From Opacimonas viscosa (GTDB taxonomy: Bacteria > Pseudomonadota > Gammaproteobacteria > Enterobacterales > Alteromonadaceae), in contig NZ_JANATA010000011.1 in assembly GCF_024199005.1 (NCBI RefSeq), positions 1 to 64,000 on the forward strand: a DNA stretch of 64,000 nucleotides, read 5' to 3'. Below, one piece after another: positions 50,697 to 60,667 of the stretch (within the stretch, counting starts at the first letter, position 1; the number at the start of each line of letters is the position of its first letter). The position numbers and the translations under genes are program-made. The notes beneath the pieces are model-generated. The model ran no database searches. It saw nothing but the letters and a program-made list of their open reading frames with translations, and was not told the origin of the DNA.

Positions 50697-51037
50697 CAAA
50701 TCAAGCCACTTTTAAACGCGATGGGATCCAAGACTGGGTTTCACTTCGTGCTACCGCAATTATCATTGCACTTTATTCTTTTTATATGACTTACATTTTC
50801 GTAAGTACTCCCGAAATTACTTATGTAGTATGGCAGGACATATTCTCTTCAATTGCTATGAAAGTATTTACGTTTGCTGCATTAGTGTCAATTATGCTCC
50901 ACGTGCGCATCGGTTTATGGCAGGTTCTAACCGACTATGTTAAACCAGCTGCTCTTCGCGCAGGTATACAGTACGTGTTAAACCTTATCGCCTTTGCATA
51001 CGTTGCAGTAGGCTTATTCGTATTATGGGGAGTGTAA
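50690..51037 (+). CDS. sdhD: Succinate dehydrogenase membrane anchor subunit
   Basis: SdhD is the second hydrophobic anchor. The 115-residue product (ATG at 50690, [16 protein letters not shown]) has the family stretches [20 protein letters not shown] and [21 protein letters not shown], where the heme-ligand histidine and nearby quinone-site residues lie. Three helices are visible. The ATG overlaps the sdhC stop by seven bases. sdhA begins two bases after its end. Confidence 0.94.
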   Translation: MVTNQATFKRDGIQDWVSLRATAIIIALYSFYMTYIFVSTPEITYVVWQDIFSSIAMKVFTFAALVSIMLHVRIGLWQVLTDYVKPAALRAGIQYVLNLIAFAYVAVGLFVLWGV

Positions 51038-51038
51038 G

Positions 51039-52811
51039 ATGAGTATTCCAGTTCATGAGTTTGATGCCGTAGTTATCGGCGCAGGTGGCGCAGGTATGCG
51101 TGCCGCATTACAAATTTCTGAATCAGGTAAAAGCTGTGCGCTTTTATCAAAAGTTTTTCCAACCCGTTCACACACTGTATCAGCACAGGGTGGGATTACG
51201 GTTGCTTTAGGTAATTCCCATGAAGATAACTGGGAATGGCACATGTACGATACGGTCAAAGGTTCTGACTATATTGGTGACCAAGATGCTATCGAATACA
51301 TGTGTAAAACGGGTCCTGAAGCGATCATCGAAATGGAAAATATGGGTTTACCTTTTTCTCGTACAGATGAAGGTAAAGTTTACCAGCGCCCATTTGGTGG
51401 TCAGTCGAAAAATTTTGGCGGTGAACAAGCAGCTCGAACTGCAGCCGCAGCAGATAGAACAGGTCACGCGTTATTGCACTTGTTGTATCAGCAAAACGTT
51501 AAAAACAAAACAAAAGTATTCTCTGAGTGGTATGCACTAGATTTAGTGAAAAACCAAGACGGTGATGTCGTCGGTTGTACCGCTATCGATATCGAAACTG
51601 GCGAAGTCGTTTACTTTAAGTCTAAAGCAGTTGTACTTGCTACTGGTGGTGCAGGACGTATTTACGCCTCTACTACTAATGCACACATTAACACTGGTGA
51701 CGGTGTTGGTATGGCATTGCGTGCTGGCGTTCCTATGCAAGACATGGAAATGTGGCAGTTCCACCCAACGGGGATCGCAGGTGCGGGAACACTCGTTACC
51801 GAGGGTTGTCGTGGTGAAGGTGGTTACCTTCTAAATAAAGACGGGGAACGCTTCATGGAGCGTTATGCTCCGAACGCTAAAGACTTAGCAGGTCGTGATG
51901 TTGTTGCTCGTTCAATGATGACAGAAATCCGTGAAGGTCGAGGCTGTGATGGTCCTTGGGGTCCACATATTAAATTAAAACTTGATCATCTAGGTAAAGA
52001 AGTTCTTGAATCGCGCTTACCAGGTATTCTTGAACTATCACGTACCTTTGCTCACGTTGACCCAGTGAAAGAGCCAATCCCAGTGATTCCAACTTGTCAC
52101 TACATGATGGGTGGTATTCCTACTAATGTAGATGGTCAAGCGATTGCGATTGATGAAAATGGCAATGAAAAACCAATTACCGGTTTATTCGCTTGTGGTG
52201 AAATTGCTTGTGTATCAGTACACGGTGCAAACCGCTTAGGTGGTAATTCACTATTAGATTTAGTGGTATTTGGCCGAGCGACTGGTTTACACCTTGGTGC
52301 AAAACTGGATGAGATCAGTAATGTTCGTGATGCCTCTGATTCAGATTTAGACGCCGCTATGGCTCGCTTCAACCGTTGGGAATCTAGCCCAGTAGGTAAA
52401 GGCGAATGCCCAGTACAAATTAAGAAAGACATGCAACAATGCATGCAATTAAACTTCTCTGTATTCCGTGAAGGTGATGCGATGGCAGAAGGCTTGAAAG
52501 AGCTTGCTGAAATCCGTGAACGTCTCCAGCATGCAAGACTGGATGACAAATCATCTGACTTTAATACTCAGCGTATCGAGTGTTTAGAGCTAGATAACCT
52601 AATGGAAACCGCGTACAGCACAGCAGTTGCAGCAAACTTCAGAACAGAAAGCCGTGGTGCACATAGCCGCTTCGACTTCCCTGAGCGTGATGATGATAAT
52701 TGGTTATGCCACTCTATCTATCGCCCAGAATCTGAATCAATGATTAAACGTGAAGTTAATATGACGCCGAAATTGCGTGAAGCATTCCCGCCTAAAGCGC
52801 GTACGTATTAA
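51039..52811 (+). CDS. sdhA: Succinate dehydrogenase flavoprotein subunit
   Basis: SdhA oxidises succinate to fumarate with covalently bound FAD. The N-terminal dinucleotide motif is [13 protein letters not shown]. The FAD-linked histidine lies in [10 protein letters not shown]. Substrate-binding and catalytic motifs are [26 protein letters not shown] and [13 protein letters not shown]. At 590 residues it is standard. GGGGAG precedes the ATG. It is in operon with sdhCD and sdhB. Confidence 0.98.
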   Translation: MSIPVHEFDAVVIGAGGAGMRAALQISESGKSCALLSKVFPTRSHTVSAQGGITVALGNSHEDNWEWHMYDTVKGSDYIGDQDAIEYMCKTGPEAIIEMENMGLPFSRTDEGKVYQRPFGGQSKNFGGEQAARTAAAADRTGHALLHLLYQQNVKNKTKVFSEWYALDLVKNQDGDVVGCTAIDIETGEVVYFKSKAVVLATGGAGRIYASTTNAHINTGDGVGMALRAGVPMQDMEMWQFHPTGIAGAGTLVTEGCRGEGGYLLNKDGERFMERYAPNAKDLAGRDVVARSMMTEIREGRGCDGPWGPHIKLKLDHLGKEVLESRLPGILELSRTFAHVDPVKEPIPVIPTCHYMMGGIPTNVDGQAIAIDENGNEKPITGLFACGEIACVSVHGANRLGGNSLLDLVVFGRATGLHLGAKLDEISNVRDASDSDLDAAMARFNRWESSPVGKGECPVQIKKDMQQCMQLNFSVFREGDAMAEGLKELAEIRERLQHARLDDKSSDFNTQRIECLELDNLMETAYSTAVAANFRTESRGAHSRFDFPERDDDNWLCHSIYRPESESMIKREVNMTPKLREAFPPKARTY

Positions 52812-52819
52812 GGAGAACT

Positions 52820-53533
52820 ATGATGCAACTTAATTTTTCAATTTATCGTTATAACCCAGATATTGATGATGCTCCTCGTATGCAAGAGTATTCATTAGAA
52901 GTAGAAGAAGGCCAAGACATGATGGTGCTAGATGCACTGATTGCCTTAAAAGAGCAAGATGCTACTTTATCTTTCCGTCGCTCATGTCGTGAAGGCGTAT
53001 GTGGTTCTGACGGTATGAACATGAATGGTAAAAATGGTTTAGCGTGTATTACACCTTTATCAGCCCTAGGCAAGGGTACTATTGTTGTGCGTCCTTTACC
53101 TGGTCTCCCTGTAGTACGTGACCTAGTCGTTGATATGACGCAGTTCTATACACAATATGAAAAAATCAAACCATTCTTGATTAACGATGATAAACAGCCA
53201 CCATCTCGCGAGCACATTCAGATGCCTGAAGACCGTGCAAAACTAGATGGTTTATACGAATGTATCTTATGTGCTTGTTGTTCAACATCATGTCCATCAT
53301 TCTGGTGGAATCCTGATAAGTTCATCGGTCCTGCAGGTTTACTTCATGCGTATCGCTTTTTAATCGATTCTCGTGATACTGCGACTGAAGAACGATTGAA
53401 TGATCTTGACGATGCGTTTAGTGTATTCAGATGCCATGGAATAATGAACTGCGTAAGCGTTTGTCCAAAAGGCTTGAATCCAACTAAAGCTATCGGCCAA
53501 ATTAAGTCGATGCTCTTACAACGAGCTGTTTAG
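52820..53533 (+). CDS. sdhB: Succinate dehydrogenase iron-sulfur subunit
   Basis: SdhB passes electrons from FAD to quinone through three iron-sulfur clusters. The [2Fe-2S] site is CREGVCGSDGMNMNG with a further cysteine in GLACI. The [4Fe-4S] and [3Fe-4S] sites are CILCACCSTSCPSFWW and CHGIMNCVSVCPKGLNP. The length of 237 residues is normal. AAGGAG precedes the start. Two hairpins follow before sucA. Confidence 0.97.
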   Translation: MMQLNFSIYRYNPDIDDAPRMQEYSLEVEEGQDMMVLDALIALKEQDATLSFRRSCREGVCGSDGMNMNGKNGLACITPLSALGKGTIVVRPLPGLPVVRDLVVDMTQFYTQYEKIKPFLINDDKQPPSREHIQMPEDRAKLDGLYECILCACCSTSCPSFWWNPDKFIGPAGLLHAYRFLIDSRDTATEERLNDLDDAFSVFRCHGIMNCVSVCPKGLNPTKAIGQIKSMLLQRAV

Positions 53534-53540
53534 TTGTATT

Positions 53541-53566
53541 AAGGACAAGATGCGTACCTTGTCCTT
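53541..53566 (+). terminator. Hairpin after sdhB (no T-run)
   Basis: AAGGACAAG (53541-53549) pairs perfectly with CTTGTCCTT (53558-53566) with an eight-base loop. No T-run follows directly, so it may protect mRNA ends or act with the next hairpin. Confidence 0.45.
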
Positions 53567-53581
53567 GTAATTTTCTAAATG

Positions 53582-53611
53582 GCTGTCCGAGGATTGGACG
53601 GCTATTTTTTT
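53582..53611 (+). terminator. Terminator/attenuator between sdhB and sucA
   Basis: GCTGTCC (53582-53588) pairs with GGACGGC (53596-53602) with one G-T wobble, followed by a run of seven T residues (53605-53611). It probably reduces readthrough from sdhCDAB into sucAB. Confidence 0.65.
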
Positions 53612-53676
53612 GACTGTGATATACGTTTGGACTTGTAGTCGGTCCAATACCATGACATTGTAAACAGGACACAATA

Positions 53677-56499
53677 ATGCAAGAAAGCGCGATGAAAGCA
53701 TGGTGGGAATCATCCCATATGGCTGGTGCGAATGCAGCATACATTGAGGAATTGTATGAAGCATATTTAGAAGATCCACAAAGCGTACCTTCTACTTGGC
53801 AACAAGTTTTCGAAAGCCTCCCTAAAGTGGACGGCGTAGAATTAGATTCTAACCATACCTTGATACGTGACCAGTATCGTAAGATGGCTGCATTAGGCCC
53901 AATAGCTCGTGCAGCAGGCTCTACACCACAACAAGTTGGTGTGGCAGGTGATGAAAAACAGGTTAAAGTTCTACAATTAATCAATGCATTCCGTTTCCGT
54001 GGACACCAACACGCAAACCTAGATCCTCTGGGTTTATGGCGTCAAGAGCGTGTTCGTGATTTAGAGTTATCGCATCACAATTTAACCGAAAAAGATTTTG
54101 ATACCCAATTTAACTTGGGTTCATATGCAATTGGTAAAGACAAAATGTCTTTGGGCGAATTGTATAAGTCACTGAACCGAACTTATTGTGGTTCTATCGG
54201 TGCAGAGTACATGCACATTACTGATACCGAACAAAAACGTTGGTTACAACAACGCATTGAGTCTGTTGAAGCAAAGCCAGCTATTACGCGTGAAGAAAAG
54301 ATTAAAATTCTTAAGGGGCTAATTGCTGCAGATGGTATGGAAAAATACCTGGGTGCAAAGTTCCCAGGAGCTAAACGTTTTTCTCTTGAAGGTGGTGATA
54401 GCCTGATTCCAATGCTTAAGAGTCTTATTAATGAAGCGGGTGCTTCAGGCTCTAAAGAAGTCGTGGTTGGTATGGCGCACCGTGGTCGTCTAAATGTCCT
54501 AGTCAATGTATTAGGTAAAAATCCTTCTGTTTTATTCGATGAGTTTGCTGGTAAGCATGACGATTCATTAGGTGCAGGCGATGTAAAATATCACGCAGGT
54601 TTTTCTTCAGATTATGCAACGCCAGGCGGTAATGTTCACTTAGCACTTGCCTTTAACCCGTCGCATCTAGAAATTGTTAACCCTGTAGTTATGGGGTCGG
54701 TACGTGCTCGTTTATCACGCCGTGGTTCCGAAGGTGCTAAAGTACTACCAATCACTATCCATGGTGATTCAGCAATTGCTGGTCAGGGTGTTGTACAAGA
54801 AACTTTCAATATGTCGCAAACCCGCGCGTATGCAGTAGGTGGAACAGTACGAATTGTTATCAACAACCAAGTAGGTTTTACCACATCTAAAACTGAAGAT
54901 ACGCGTTCAACACAATACTGTACTGATATTGCGAAAATGGTCCAAGCACCAATTTTACACGTGAATGGTGACGATCCAGAAGCTGTCGTATTTGTTACCA
55001 AATTAGCGTTAGATTACCGCAATAAATTTAAACGAGATGTTGTTATCGATTTGGTGTGTTATCGCCGTCATGGTCACAATGAAGCGGATGAGCCGAATGC
55101 AACTCAACCGCTCATGTATCAAAAAGTTAAAAAGCATCCTGTACCTCGTGAATTGTATGCACAACAACTTACTGCTGAGGGTTCAGTTGAACAACATGAA
55201 ATCGATAAGCTGATAGCAGAATATCGAGCTGCACTGGATCACGGTGCTTGCGTCGTAGAAGAGTGGCGTCCTATGACTGAACACTCTGTTGATTGGACTC
55301 CTTTCTTGGGTCATGACTGGGATGTTGCTTATGATCCTAGTTTACCAGTAGAAAAAATCAAAGAGTTGGGTGCACGTTTAATCGATTACCCTGCAGAACA
55401 TAAACTACAATCTCGAGTTAATAAACTTTATCTTGACCGCAAAGCAATGGTTGAAGGTGAAAGGTTAGTAGACTGGGGTATGGCTGAGAATATGGCGTAT
55501 GCCTCAATCTTGTCGGAAAATACGGATATCCGTATTACAGGTCAGGACTCAGGTCGTGGTACTTTCTTCCACCGTCATGCTGTGTTACACAACCAAGCTG
55601 ATGGTTCTACTTATATGCCATTACAAAACCTGTATTCAGAACAAGGCAATATTGAAATTCATGATTCAGTCCTTTCTGAAGAAGCAGTTATGGCATTCGA
55701 ATATGGTTTTGCAACGGCAGAGCCTAGAACCTTAACTATTTGGGAAGCTCAGTTTGGTGATTTTGCAAATGGTGCTCAAGTTGTGTTTGACCAGTTCTTA
55801 AGTTCTGGTGAGGCGAAATGGGGACGTTTATGTGGTTTGACCGTATTGTTACCACATGGTTACGAAGGCCAAGGCCCAGAGCATAGTTCAGCTCGTCTTG
55901 AACGATTCCTACAGTTATGCGCTGATCACAACTGGCAAGTTTGTGTGCCTTCTACGCCTGCCCAGGTATATGGCATGATCCGTCGTCAATCTGTGCGTCC
56001 AATGCGTCGCCCTTTAATTGTGATGTCACCTAAGTCTTTACTTAGACATCCGCTTGCTGTTTCTTCTCTAGATGAATTAGCAGAAGGGACATTCCAAAAT
56101 GTCATTGGCGAGATTGATGAGATCCCAGCTAAGAAAGTAAAACGCGTCGTGTTGTGTTCAGGTAAGGTTTATTACGACTTACTGGAAAAACGTCGTGAAA
56201 ATGAGCAAACCGATGTTGCTATTATTCGTGTTGAGCAATTATACCCATTCCCATCTGATGAAATGGCTAAAGTACTAGCTGATTATCAACATGTTAAAGA
56301 TTGGGTATGGTGTCAAGAAGAGCCGAAGAATCAAGGCGCTTGGTATTGTTCACAACATCACTTCAATGAGTCTATTCCAGCGGGACAGACAATTAAATAT
56401 GCCGGTAGAGAAGCATCAGCCTCTCCAGCGGTTGGCTATATTGCAGTTCACAATCAACAACAAAAAGCGTTGGTTGACGAAGCACTTAACACTAAATAA
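53677..56499 (+). CDS. sucA: 2-oxoglutarate dehydrogenase E1 component
   Basis: SucA decarboxylates 2-oxoglutarate with thiamine diphosphate and passes the succinyl group to SucB. The N-terminal helix binding the core is MKAWWESSHMAGANAAYIEE (residues 6-25). Active-site motifs include FRFRGHQHANLDPLG, GMAHRGRLNVLVNV, HGDSAIAGQGVVQE and RRHGHNEADEP. The length of 940 residues matches E. coli (933). AGGA lies seven bases before the start. It is followed nine bases later by sucB. Confidence 0.98.
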   Translation: MQESAMKAWWESSHMAGANAAYIEELYEAYLEDPQSVPSTWQQVFESLPKVDGVELDSNHTLIRDQYRKMAALGPIARAAGSTPQQVGVAGDEKQVKVLQLINAFRFRGHQHANLDPLGLWRQERVRDLELSHHNLTEKDFDTQFNLGSYAIGKDKMSLGELYKSLNRTYCGSIGAEYMHITDTEQKRWLQQRIESVEAKPAITREEKIKILKGLIAADGMEKYLGAKFPGAKRFSLEGGDSLIPMLKSLINEAGASGSKEVVVGMAHRGRLNVLVNVLGKNPSVLFDEFAGKHDDSLGAGDVKYHAGFSSDYATPGGNVHLALAFNPSHLEIVNPVVMGSVRARLSRRGSEGAKVLPITIHGDSAIAGQGVVQETFNMSQTRAYAVGGTVRIVINNQVGFTTSKTEDTRSTQYCTDIAKMVQAPILHVNGDDPEAVVFVTKLALDYRNKFKRDVVIDLVCYRRHGHNEADEPNATQPLMYQKVKKHPVPRELYAQQLTAEGSVEQHEIDKLIAEYRAALDHGACVVEEWRPMTEHSVDWTPFLGHDWDVAYDPSLPVEKIKELGARLIDYPAEHKLQSRVNKLYLDRKAMVEGERLVDWGMAENMAYASILSENTDIRITGQDSGRGTFFHRHAVLHNQADGSTYMPLQNLYSEQGNIEIHDSVLSEEAVMAFEYGFATAEPRTLTIWEAQFGDFANGAQVVFDQFLSSGEAKWGRLCGLTVLLPHGYEGQGPEHSSARLERFLQLCADHNWQVCVPSTPAQVYGMIRRQSVRPMRRPLIVMSPKSLLRHPLAVSSLDELAEGTFQNVIGEIDEIPAKKVKRVVLCSGKVYYDLLEKRRENEQTDVAIIRVEQLYPFPSDEMAKVLADYQHVKDWVWCQEEPKNQGAWYCSQHHFNESIPAGQTIKYAGREASASPAVGYIAVHNQQQKALVDEALNTK

Positions 56500-56508
56500 G
56501 GACCTAAA

Positions 56509-57984
56509 ATGACCACTGAAATTAAAGTTCCGGTGCTACCTGAATCAGTAGCAGACGCAACTATCGCCACTTGGCACGTTAAAGCAGGAGATGCTGTTAC
56601 ACGTGACCAAAACTTAGTTGAAATCGAAACCGATAAAGTCGTTTTAGAAGTAGTTGCTCCAGCTGATGGTGTGATTTCTGAAATTTTACATGAAGAAGGC
56701 GCAACAGTATTAGGTGAGCAATTAATTGCTCACCTAAGCGCAGGTGCTGCGGCTGCAGCACCTGCAGCAAAAGCTGCGCCAGCTGCCGCGGCTCCTGCAG
56801 CTGATGCTCCTGCACAAGACATTAAAGTGCCGGTACTGCCAGAGTCAGTTGCAGATGCCAACATTGCGACATGGCATGTTAAAGTCGGTGAGCCGGTAAC
56901 ACGTGATCAAAACTTAGTTGATATCGAAACGGATAAAGTAGTGCTAGAAGTTGTGGCACCTGCTGATGGTGCATTAGTATCTATCTCTGCTGAAGAAGGT
57001 GCTACCGTAACCGCAGAAGAAGTGATTGCTCAATTCGTTGCTGGTGCTAGTGCCGGTGCGGCGCCTGCAGCTGCAGAAGCTAACGCAGCTGAAGAGACTG
57101 ATGCGTTAAGCCCATCTGTACGTCGTTTGCTTGCTGAAAAAGGTATTGATGCCTCAGCGGTAAAAGGCACAGGTAAAGGTGGCCGAATTACTAAAGAAGA
57201 TGTTGAAAAACACCTTAAAGGTGGCTCTGCTCCTGTACCAGCAGCTAAAGCAGAAGTTTCTGTGCCAGCAGTTCCTGCCGGTGAGCGTAGTGAAAAACGT
57301 GTACCAATGACACGTCTGCGTAAAACAATTGCCAACCGTTTATTAGAGGCTAAAAATTCTACTGCAATGTTAACTACATTCAACGAAGTGAACATGAAAC
57401 CTATCATGGACTTGCGTAAGCAGTATCAAGAAAGCTTTGAAAAGCGTCATGGCATTCGTTTAGGTTTCATGTCTTTCTACGTGAAAGCTGTTACAGAAGC
57501 CTTAAAGCGTTACCCAGAGGTCAATGCATCTATCGATGGTGATGACATTGTTTATCACAACTATTTTGATATTTCGATTGCTGTATCTACGCCGCGTGGT
57601 CTTGTGACTCCAGTATTAAAAGATACAGACACATTAGGTATGGCAGGTATTGAAGGTGGCATCAAGTCATTAGCGTTAAAAGGCCGTGACGGTAAATTGT
57701 CTCTAGATGAGTTACAAGGTGGTAACTTTACTATCACCAACGGTGGTGTATTTGGTTCGTTATTATCAACACCAATTATCAACCCACCACAAAGCGCCAT
57801 TTTGGGTATGCATAAAATCCAAGATCGCCCAATGGCAGTGAACGGTAAAGTAGAAATTTTACCAATGATGTATTTAGCATTATCTTATGACCACAGAATT
57901 ATTGATGGTAAAGAGTCAGTAGGTTTCTTAGTAACAGTCAAAGAAATGCTAGAAGACCCAACACGTTTATTGTTGGATGTCTAA
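56509..57984 (+). CDS. sucB: Dihydrolipoamide succinyltransferase (E2), two lipoyl domains
   Basis: SucB is the core of the 2-oxoglutarate dehydrogenase complex. Unlike E. coli SucB, it has two lipoyl domains in tandem: residues about 1-78 and 105-180, each with the lipoylated lysine in the motif ETDKVVLEV. They are joined by Ala/Pro-rich linkers. The peripheral-subunit-binding domain is [21 protein letters not shown]-like (about 200-237), and the catalytic domain ends with [17 protein letters not shown]. The 491-residue length, against about 405 in E. coli, is explained by the extra domain. The two lipoyl domains are very similar to each other, which suggests duplication. Confidence 0.96.
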   Translation: MTTEIKVPVLPESVADATIATWHVKAGDAVTRDQNLVEIETDKVVLEVVAPADGVISEILHEEGATVLGEQLIAHLSAGAAAAAPAAKAAPAAAAPAADAPAQDIKVPVLPESVADANIATWHVKVGEPVTRDQNLVDIETDKVVLEVVAPADGALVSISAEEGATVTAEEVIAQFVAGASAGAAPAAAEANAAEETDALSPSVRRLLAEKGIDASAVKGTGKGGRITKEDVEKHLKGGSAPVPAAKAEVSVPAVPAGERSEKRVPMTRLRKTIANRLLEAKNSTAMLTTFNEVNMKPIMDLRKQYQESFEKRHGIRLGFMSFYVKAVTEALKRYPEVNASIDGDDIVYHNYFDISIAVSTPRGLVTPVLKDTDTLGMAGIEGGIKSLALKGRDGKLSLDELQGGNFTITNGGVFGSLLSTPIINPPQSAILGMHKIQDRPMAVNGKVEILPMMYLALSYDHRIIDGKESVGFLVTVKEMLEDPTRLLLDV

Positions 57985-58015
57985 ATCCTAAGACTTTGGT
58001 CTTTGCAATATTGTG

Positions 58016-58044
58016 AAGGATGATACATAACGTATCATCCTTTT
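58016..58044 (+). terminator. Terminator between sucB and sucC
   Basis: AAGGATGATAC (58016-58026) pairs perfectly with GTATCATCCTT (58032-58042) with a five-base loop, followed by TT. It separates sucAB from sucCD, which may therefore be unequally expressed. Confidence 0.75.
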
Positions 58045-58134
58045 ACATGTGGACAGGGAAAATGTTCACACAACGTTGAATGTAGTCGATTTTACGACTT
58101 TCTTTAATTAATTAAAAAGCGGAACAATATAACC

Positions 58135-59301
58135 ATGAATTTGCATGAATATCAGGGTAAGCAGCTGTTCAAAGAATACGGTTTACCTGTATCTGACGGA
58201 TTTGCAGCAAGCACACCAGAAGAAGCAGTAGCAGCAGCTGAGAAAATTGGCGGCGATATGTGGGTAGTTAAATGCCAAGTACACGCGGGTGGCCGTGGTA
58301 AAGCGGGTGGTGTTAAGCTCGTTAAAGATACAGCAGACATTAAAGAGTTTGCAGCAAACTGGTTAGGTAAAAACCTAATTACTTATCAAACAGATGAGAA
58401 TGGCCAGCCAGTTAGCCGTATCTTAGTTGAATCATGTACTGATATTGCTCAAGAATTATATCTTGGCGCTGTGGTTGACCGTACTTCACGCAAAATCGTT
58501 TTCATGGCATCTACCGAAGGTGGTGTTGAAATTGAAACTGTGGCAGAAGAAACGCCTGAAAAAATTCTTAAAGCTGAGATCGATCCTTTAGTCGGTGCAC
58601 AGCCTTTCCAAGCACGTGAAATTGCTTTCAAATTAGGTCTTAAAGGCGTTCAAATTCGCCAATTCACAAATATTTTCATGGGCTTAGCGAAAATGTTTGA
58701 AGACTTAGATTTAGCACTTATTGAAATCAACCCATTAGTCATTAAAGAAGATGGTGATTTACATTGTCTAGATGCTAAGTTAGGTGTTGACTCTAATGCT
58801 TTATACCGTCAACCAAAAGTACGTGAAATGAACGATCCATCTCAAGAAGATGCGCGTGAAGCACATGCTGCACAATTTGAATTAAACTATGTTGCGTTAG
58901 ACGGCAATGTAGGTTGTATGGTTAACGGTGCGGGCCTAGCAATGGGTACAATGGATATCGTAAACTTGCACGGTGGCAGCCCAGCTAACTTCCTAGATGT
59001 TGGTGGCGGTGCGACCAAAGAGCGTGTAGCAGAAGCATTTAAAATTATCTTATCTGACAGCAATGTAAAAGCTGTATTAGTTAACATCTTTGGCGGTATT
59101 GTACGTTGTGACATGATCGCTGAAGGTATTATTGGTGCAGTTAAAGAAGTGGGTGTTAACGTACCAGTAGTTGTTCGTCTTGAAGGAACAAATGCAGAAT
59201 TAGGTCGTGAAGTACTAGCGAGTTCTGACCTAGATATTATCGCTGCAGAATCATTAACCGATGCTGCACAAAAAGTTGTTGCTGCTGCGGAGGGCAAATA
59301 A
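58135..59301 (+). CDS. sucC: Succinyl-CoA synthetase subunit beta
   Basis: SucC binds the nucleotide and succinate and, with SucD, converts succinyl-CoA to succinate with ATP or GTP formation. The ATP-grasp N-terminus is [20 protein letters not shown] with [16 protein letters not shown] following. [11 protein letters not shown] and [15 protein letters not shown] are in the C-terminal domain, with [11 protein letters not shown] after them. Length 388 is exact for the family. Its stop codon overlaps the sucD start by one base. Confidence 0.98.
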   Translation: MNLHEYQGKQLFKEYGLPVSDGFAASTPEEAVAAAEKIGGDMWVVKCQVHAGGRGKAGGVKLVKDTADIKEFAANWLGKNLITYQTDENGQPVSRILVESCTDIAQELYLGAVVDRTSRKIVFMASTEGGVEIETVAEETPEKILKAEIDPLVGAQPFQAREIAFKLGLKGVQIRQFTNIFMGLAKMFEDLDLALIEINPLVIKEDGDLHCLDAKLGVDSNALYRQPKVREMNDPSQEDAREAHAAQFELNYVALDGNVGCMVNGAGLAMGTMDIVNLHGGSPANFLDVGGGATKERVAEAFKIILSDSNVKAVLVNIFGGIVRCDMIAEGIIGAVKEVGVNVPVVVRLEGTNAELGREVLASSDLDIIAAESLTDAAQKVVAAAEGK

Positions 59302-60173
59302 TGTCAGTTTTAATTAATAAAGATACTAAAGTTATTTGTCAGGGTTTTACTGGCGGTCAAGGGACTTTCCACTCTGAACAAGCGATCGAATACGGTACGC
59401 AAATGGTAGGTGGTGTTACTCCTGGTAAAGGCGGTACAACGCACTTAGGTCTTCCTGTATTTGATACAGTAAAAGATGCCGTTGCTGAAACAGGTGCTAC
59501 TGCATCTGTAATTTACGTACCAGCTCCTTTCTGTAAAGATTCAATCATTGAAGCTGCTGATGCAGGTATCGAGTTAATCGTATGTATTACCGAAGGTATT
59601 CCAACAATTGACATGTTATATGTCAAAGAATACATCGCTGCAAAAGGCGTACGTATGATTGGTCCAAACTGCCCAGGTGTTATCACTCCTGATGAATGTA
59701 AGATTGGTATCATGCCTGGTCACATTCACAAAGCCGGTAAAGTTGGTATTGTTTCTCGCTCTGGTACATTAACGTATGAAGCGGTTAAGCAAACTACTGA
59801 CGAAGGTTTTGGTCAGTCTACTTGTGTAGGTATCGGTGGAGACCCAATTCCTGGTTCTAACTTTATTGATATCTTACAATTATTCCAAGATGATCCTAAG
59901 ACAGAAGCGATTGTTATGATCGGTGAAATCGGTGGAACGGCAGAAGAAGAAGCTGCTGAATTCATCAAAGCCAACGTCACTAAGCCTGTCGTTTCTTACA
60001 TTGCTGGTGTAACTGCACCTGCTGGTAAGCGTATGGGACACGCTGGTGCGATTATCGCTGGTGGTAAAGGAACTGCTGATGAGAAATTTAAAGCATTAGA
60101 AGCGGCAGGTGTAAAAACTGTTCGTTCTTTAGCTGACATCGGTAAAGCTTTACGCGAAGCAACTGGTTGGTAA
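59301..60173 (+). CDS. sucD: Succinyl-CoA synthetase subunit alpha
   Basis: SucD carries the phosphohistidine intermediate and binds CoA. The N-terminal Rossmann fold has [19 protein letters not shown] with GGVTPGKGG. The second domain has GPNCPGVI and SRSGTLTYE. The phosphorylated histidine lies in [15 protein letters not shown]. Length is 290 residues. Translation is coupled to sucC. A structured 3' UTR and terminator follow. Confidence 0.98.
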   Translation: MSVLINKDTKVICQGFTGGQGTFHSEQAIEYGTQMVGGVTPGKGGTTHLGLPVFDTVKDAVAETGATASVIYVPAPFCKDSIIEAADAGIELIVCITEGIPTIDMLYVKEYIAAKGVRMIGPNCPGVITPDECKIGIMPGHIHKAGKVGIVSRSGTLTYEAVKQTTDEGFGQSTCVGIGGDPIPGSNFIDILQLFQDDPKTEAIVMIGEIGGTAEEEAAEFIKANVTKPVVSYIAGVTAPAGKRMGHAGAIIAGGKGTADEKFKALEAAGVKTVRSLADIGKALREATGW

Positions 60174-60186
60174 GCATCTGACATCC

Positions 60187-60273
60187 GCGACCGGTTAACC
60201 TGCAGTGACATTTACTGTTTGTTAACCATCGCAGTTTAAAAACGCATAAATAGTTCTATTTGTGCGTTTTTTT
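60187..60273 (+). ncRNA. Structured 3' UTR of sucD (candidate small RNA)
   Basis: A nested hairpin lies right after sucD: GCGA (60187-60190) with TCGC (60229-60232), GGTTAAC (60193-60199) with GTTAACC (60221-60227), and CAGT with ACTG inside. A second hairpin with T-run, the terminator, follows at once. In E. coli the 3' UTR of the same operon yields the small RNA SdhX. The position is the same, but no sequence relation is claimed, and a stand-alone RNA here is inference. Confidence 0.3.
60239..60273. terminator. Terminator after sucD
   Basis: AAAACGCATAAATAG (60239-60253) pairs with CTATTTGTGCGTTTT (60256-60270) with one G-T wobble; the innermost pair must open to form a loop. T residues run on to 60273. 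It also lies just after the stop of the convergent small gene, so it can serve both strands. Confidence 0.8.
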
Positions 60274-60439
60274 ATTCCTCAAATTCGAAGACTTTTTTAT
60301 TGTATTTTGAAGGAGTACTTGCAGTAAAAAATGTTGTAAAACGTTTAATCTCTTCCTCTATTCGTCCTATTGGGGATTGGGGTATTGTTAAAATACCACC
60401 CTTGACTTCGATAGTTTCTTTGTGTTTTAACATTTGCAT
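60272..60439 (-). CDS. Small hypothetical protein, 55 residues
   Basis: ATG at 60439 is preceded at seven bases by GAGGA, a strong ribosome site, and opens a 55-codon frame. The product starts MQMLKHKETIEVKGGILTIP, continues with a charged amphipathic helix (GRIEEEIKRFTTFFTA) and ends KKVFEFEE. No membrane segment or signal is seen. The TIEVKGGILTIP part looks like two short beta strands, faintly like AbrB/MazE-type DNA-binding N-termini, but the match is too weak to call. It ends inside the sucD terminator, which serves as its terminator too. Family unknown. Confidence 0.6.
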   Translation of the reverse strand: MQMLKHKETIEVKGGILTIPQSPIGRIEEEIKRFTTFFTASTPSKYNKKVFEFEE

Positions 60440-60536
60440 ATATATATCCTCTGTTTGATTGATGCTCTTATATTATGGCTGGTTTTCTTGTTTTTTCTGC
60501 TGACATTTAGTCGGTTTTTTGTTAATGCCTTGTAAA

Positions 60537-60550
60537 TGAATACGTATGCA
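60537..60550. promoter_or_regulatory. LacI-family-type operator TGAATACGTATGCA
   Basis: The site is palindromic except for one symmetric position pair (TGnATACGTATnCA) and is centred on CG, the usual centre of LacI/GalR/MalR operators. It lies 117 bases before the receptor ATG. Regulation by a sugar-responsive LacI-type repressor is inferred. Confidence 0.5.
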
Positions 60551-60610
60551 AATGTTTGTTATTTTGTGTTTAAGTTTTTATGATGCACTGTGCTAATAAA
60601 GGGATTTTGT

Positions 60611-60631
60611 ATGTAGGTGATTTACTTACAT
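60611..60631. promoter_or_regulatory. Imperfect 21-bp dyad upstream of the receptor
   Basis: ATGTA at 60611-60615 mirrors TACAT at 60627-60631, with further matching bases inside (GT/AC). Two position pairs do not match. It lies close to the ribosome site and could be an operator or a leader-RNA hairpin. Confidence 0.3.
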
Positions 60632-60667
60632 GTGAAATCTAAATTTTAACGGGGAATGGGACACAAT

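Larger units (their letters stand above)
60440..60667. other. Control region of the TonB-receptor gene
   Basis: The 228 bases between the small gene and the receptor are AT-rich and contain two dyads (60537-60550 and 60611-60631). No further coding frame is supported. Promoter hexamers are not clear. Confidence 0.5.
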
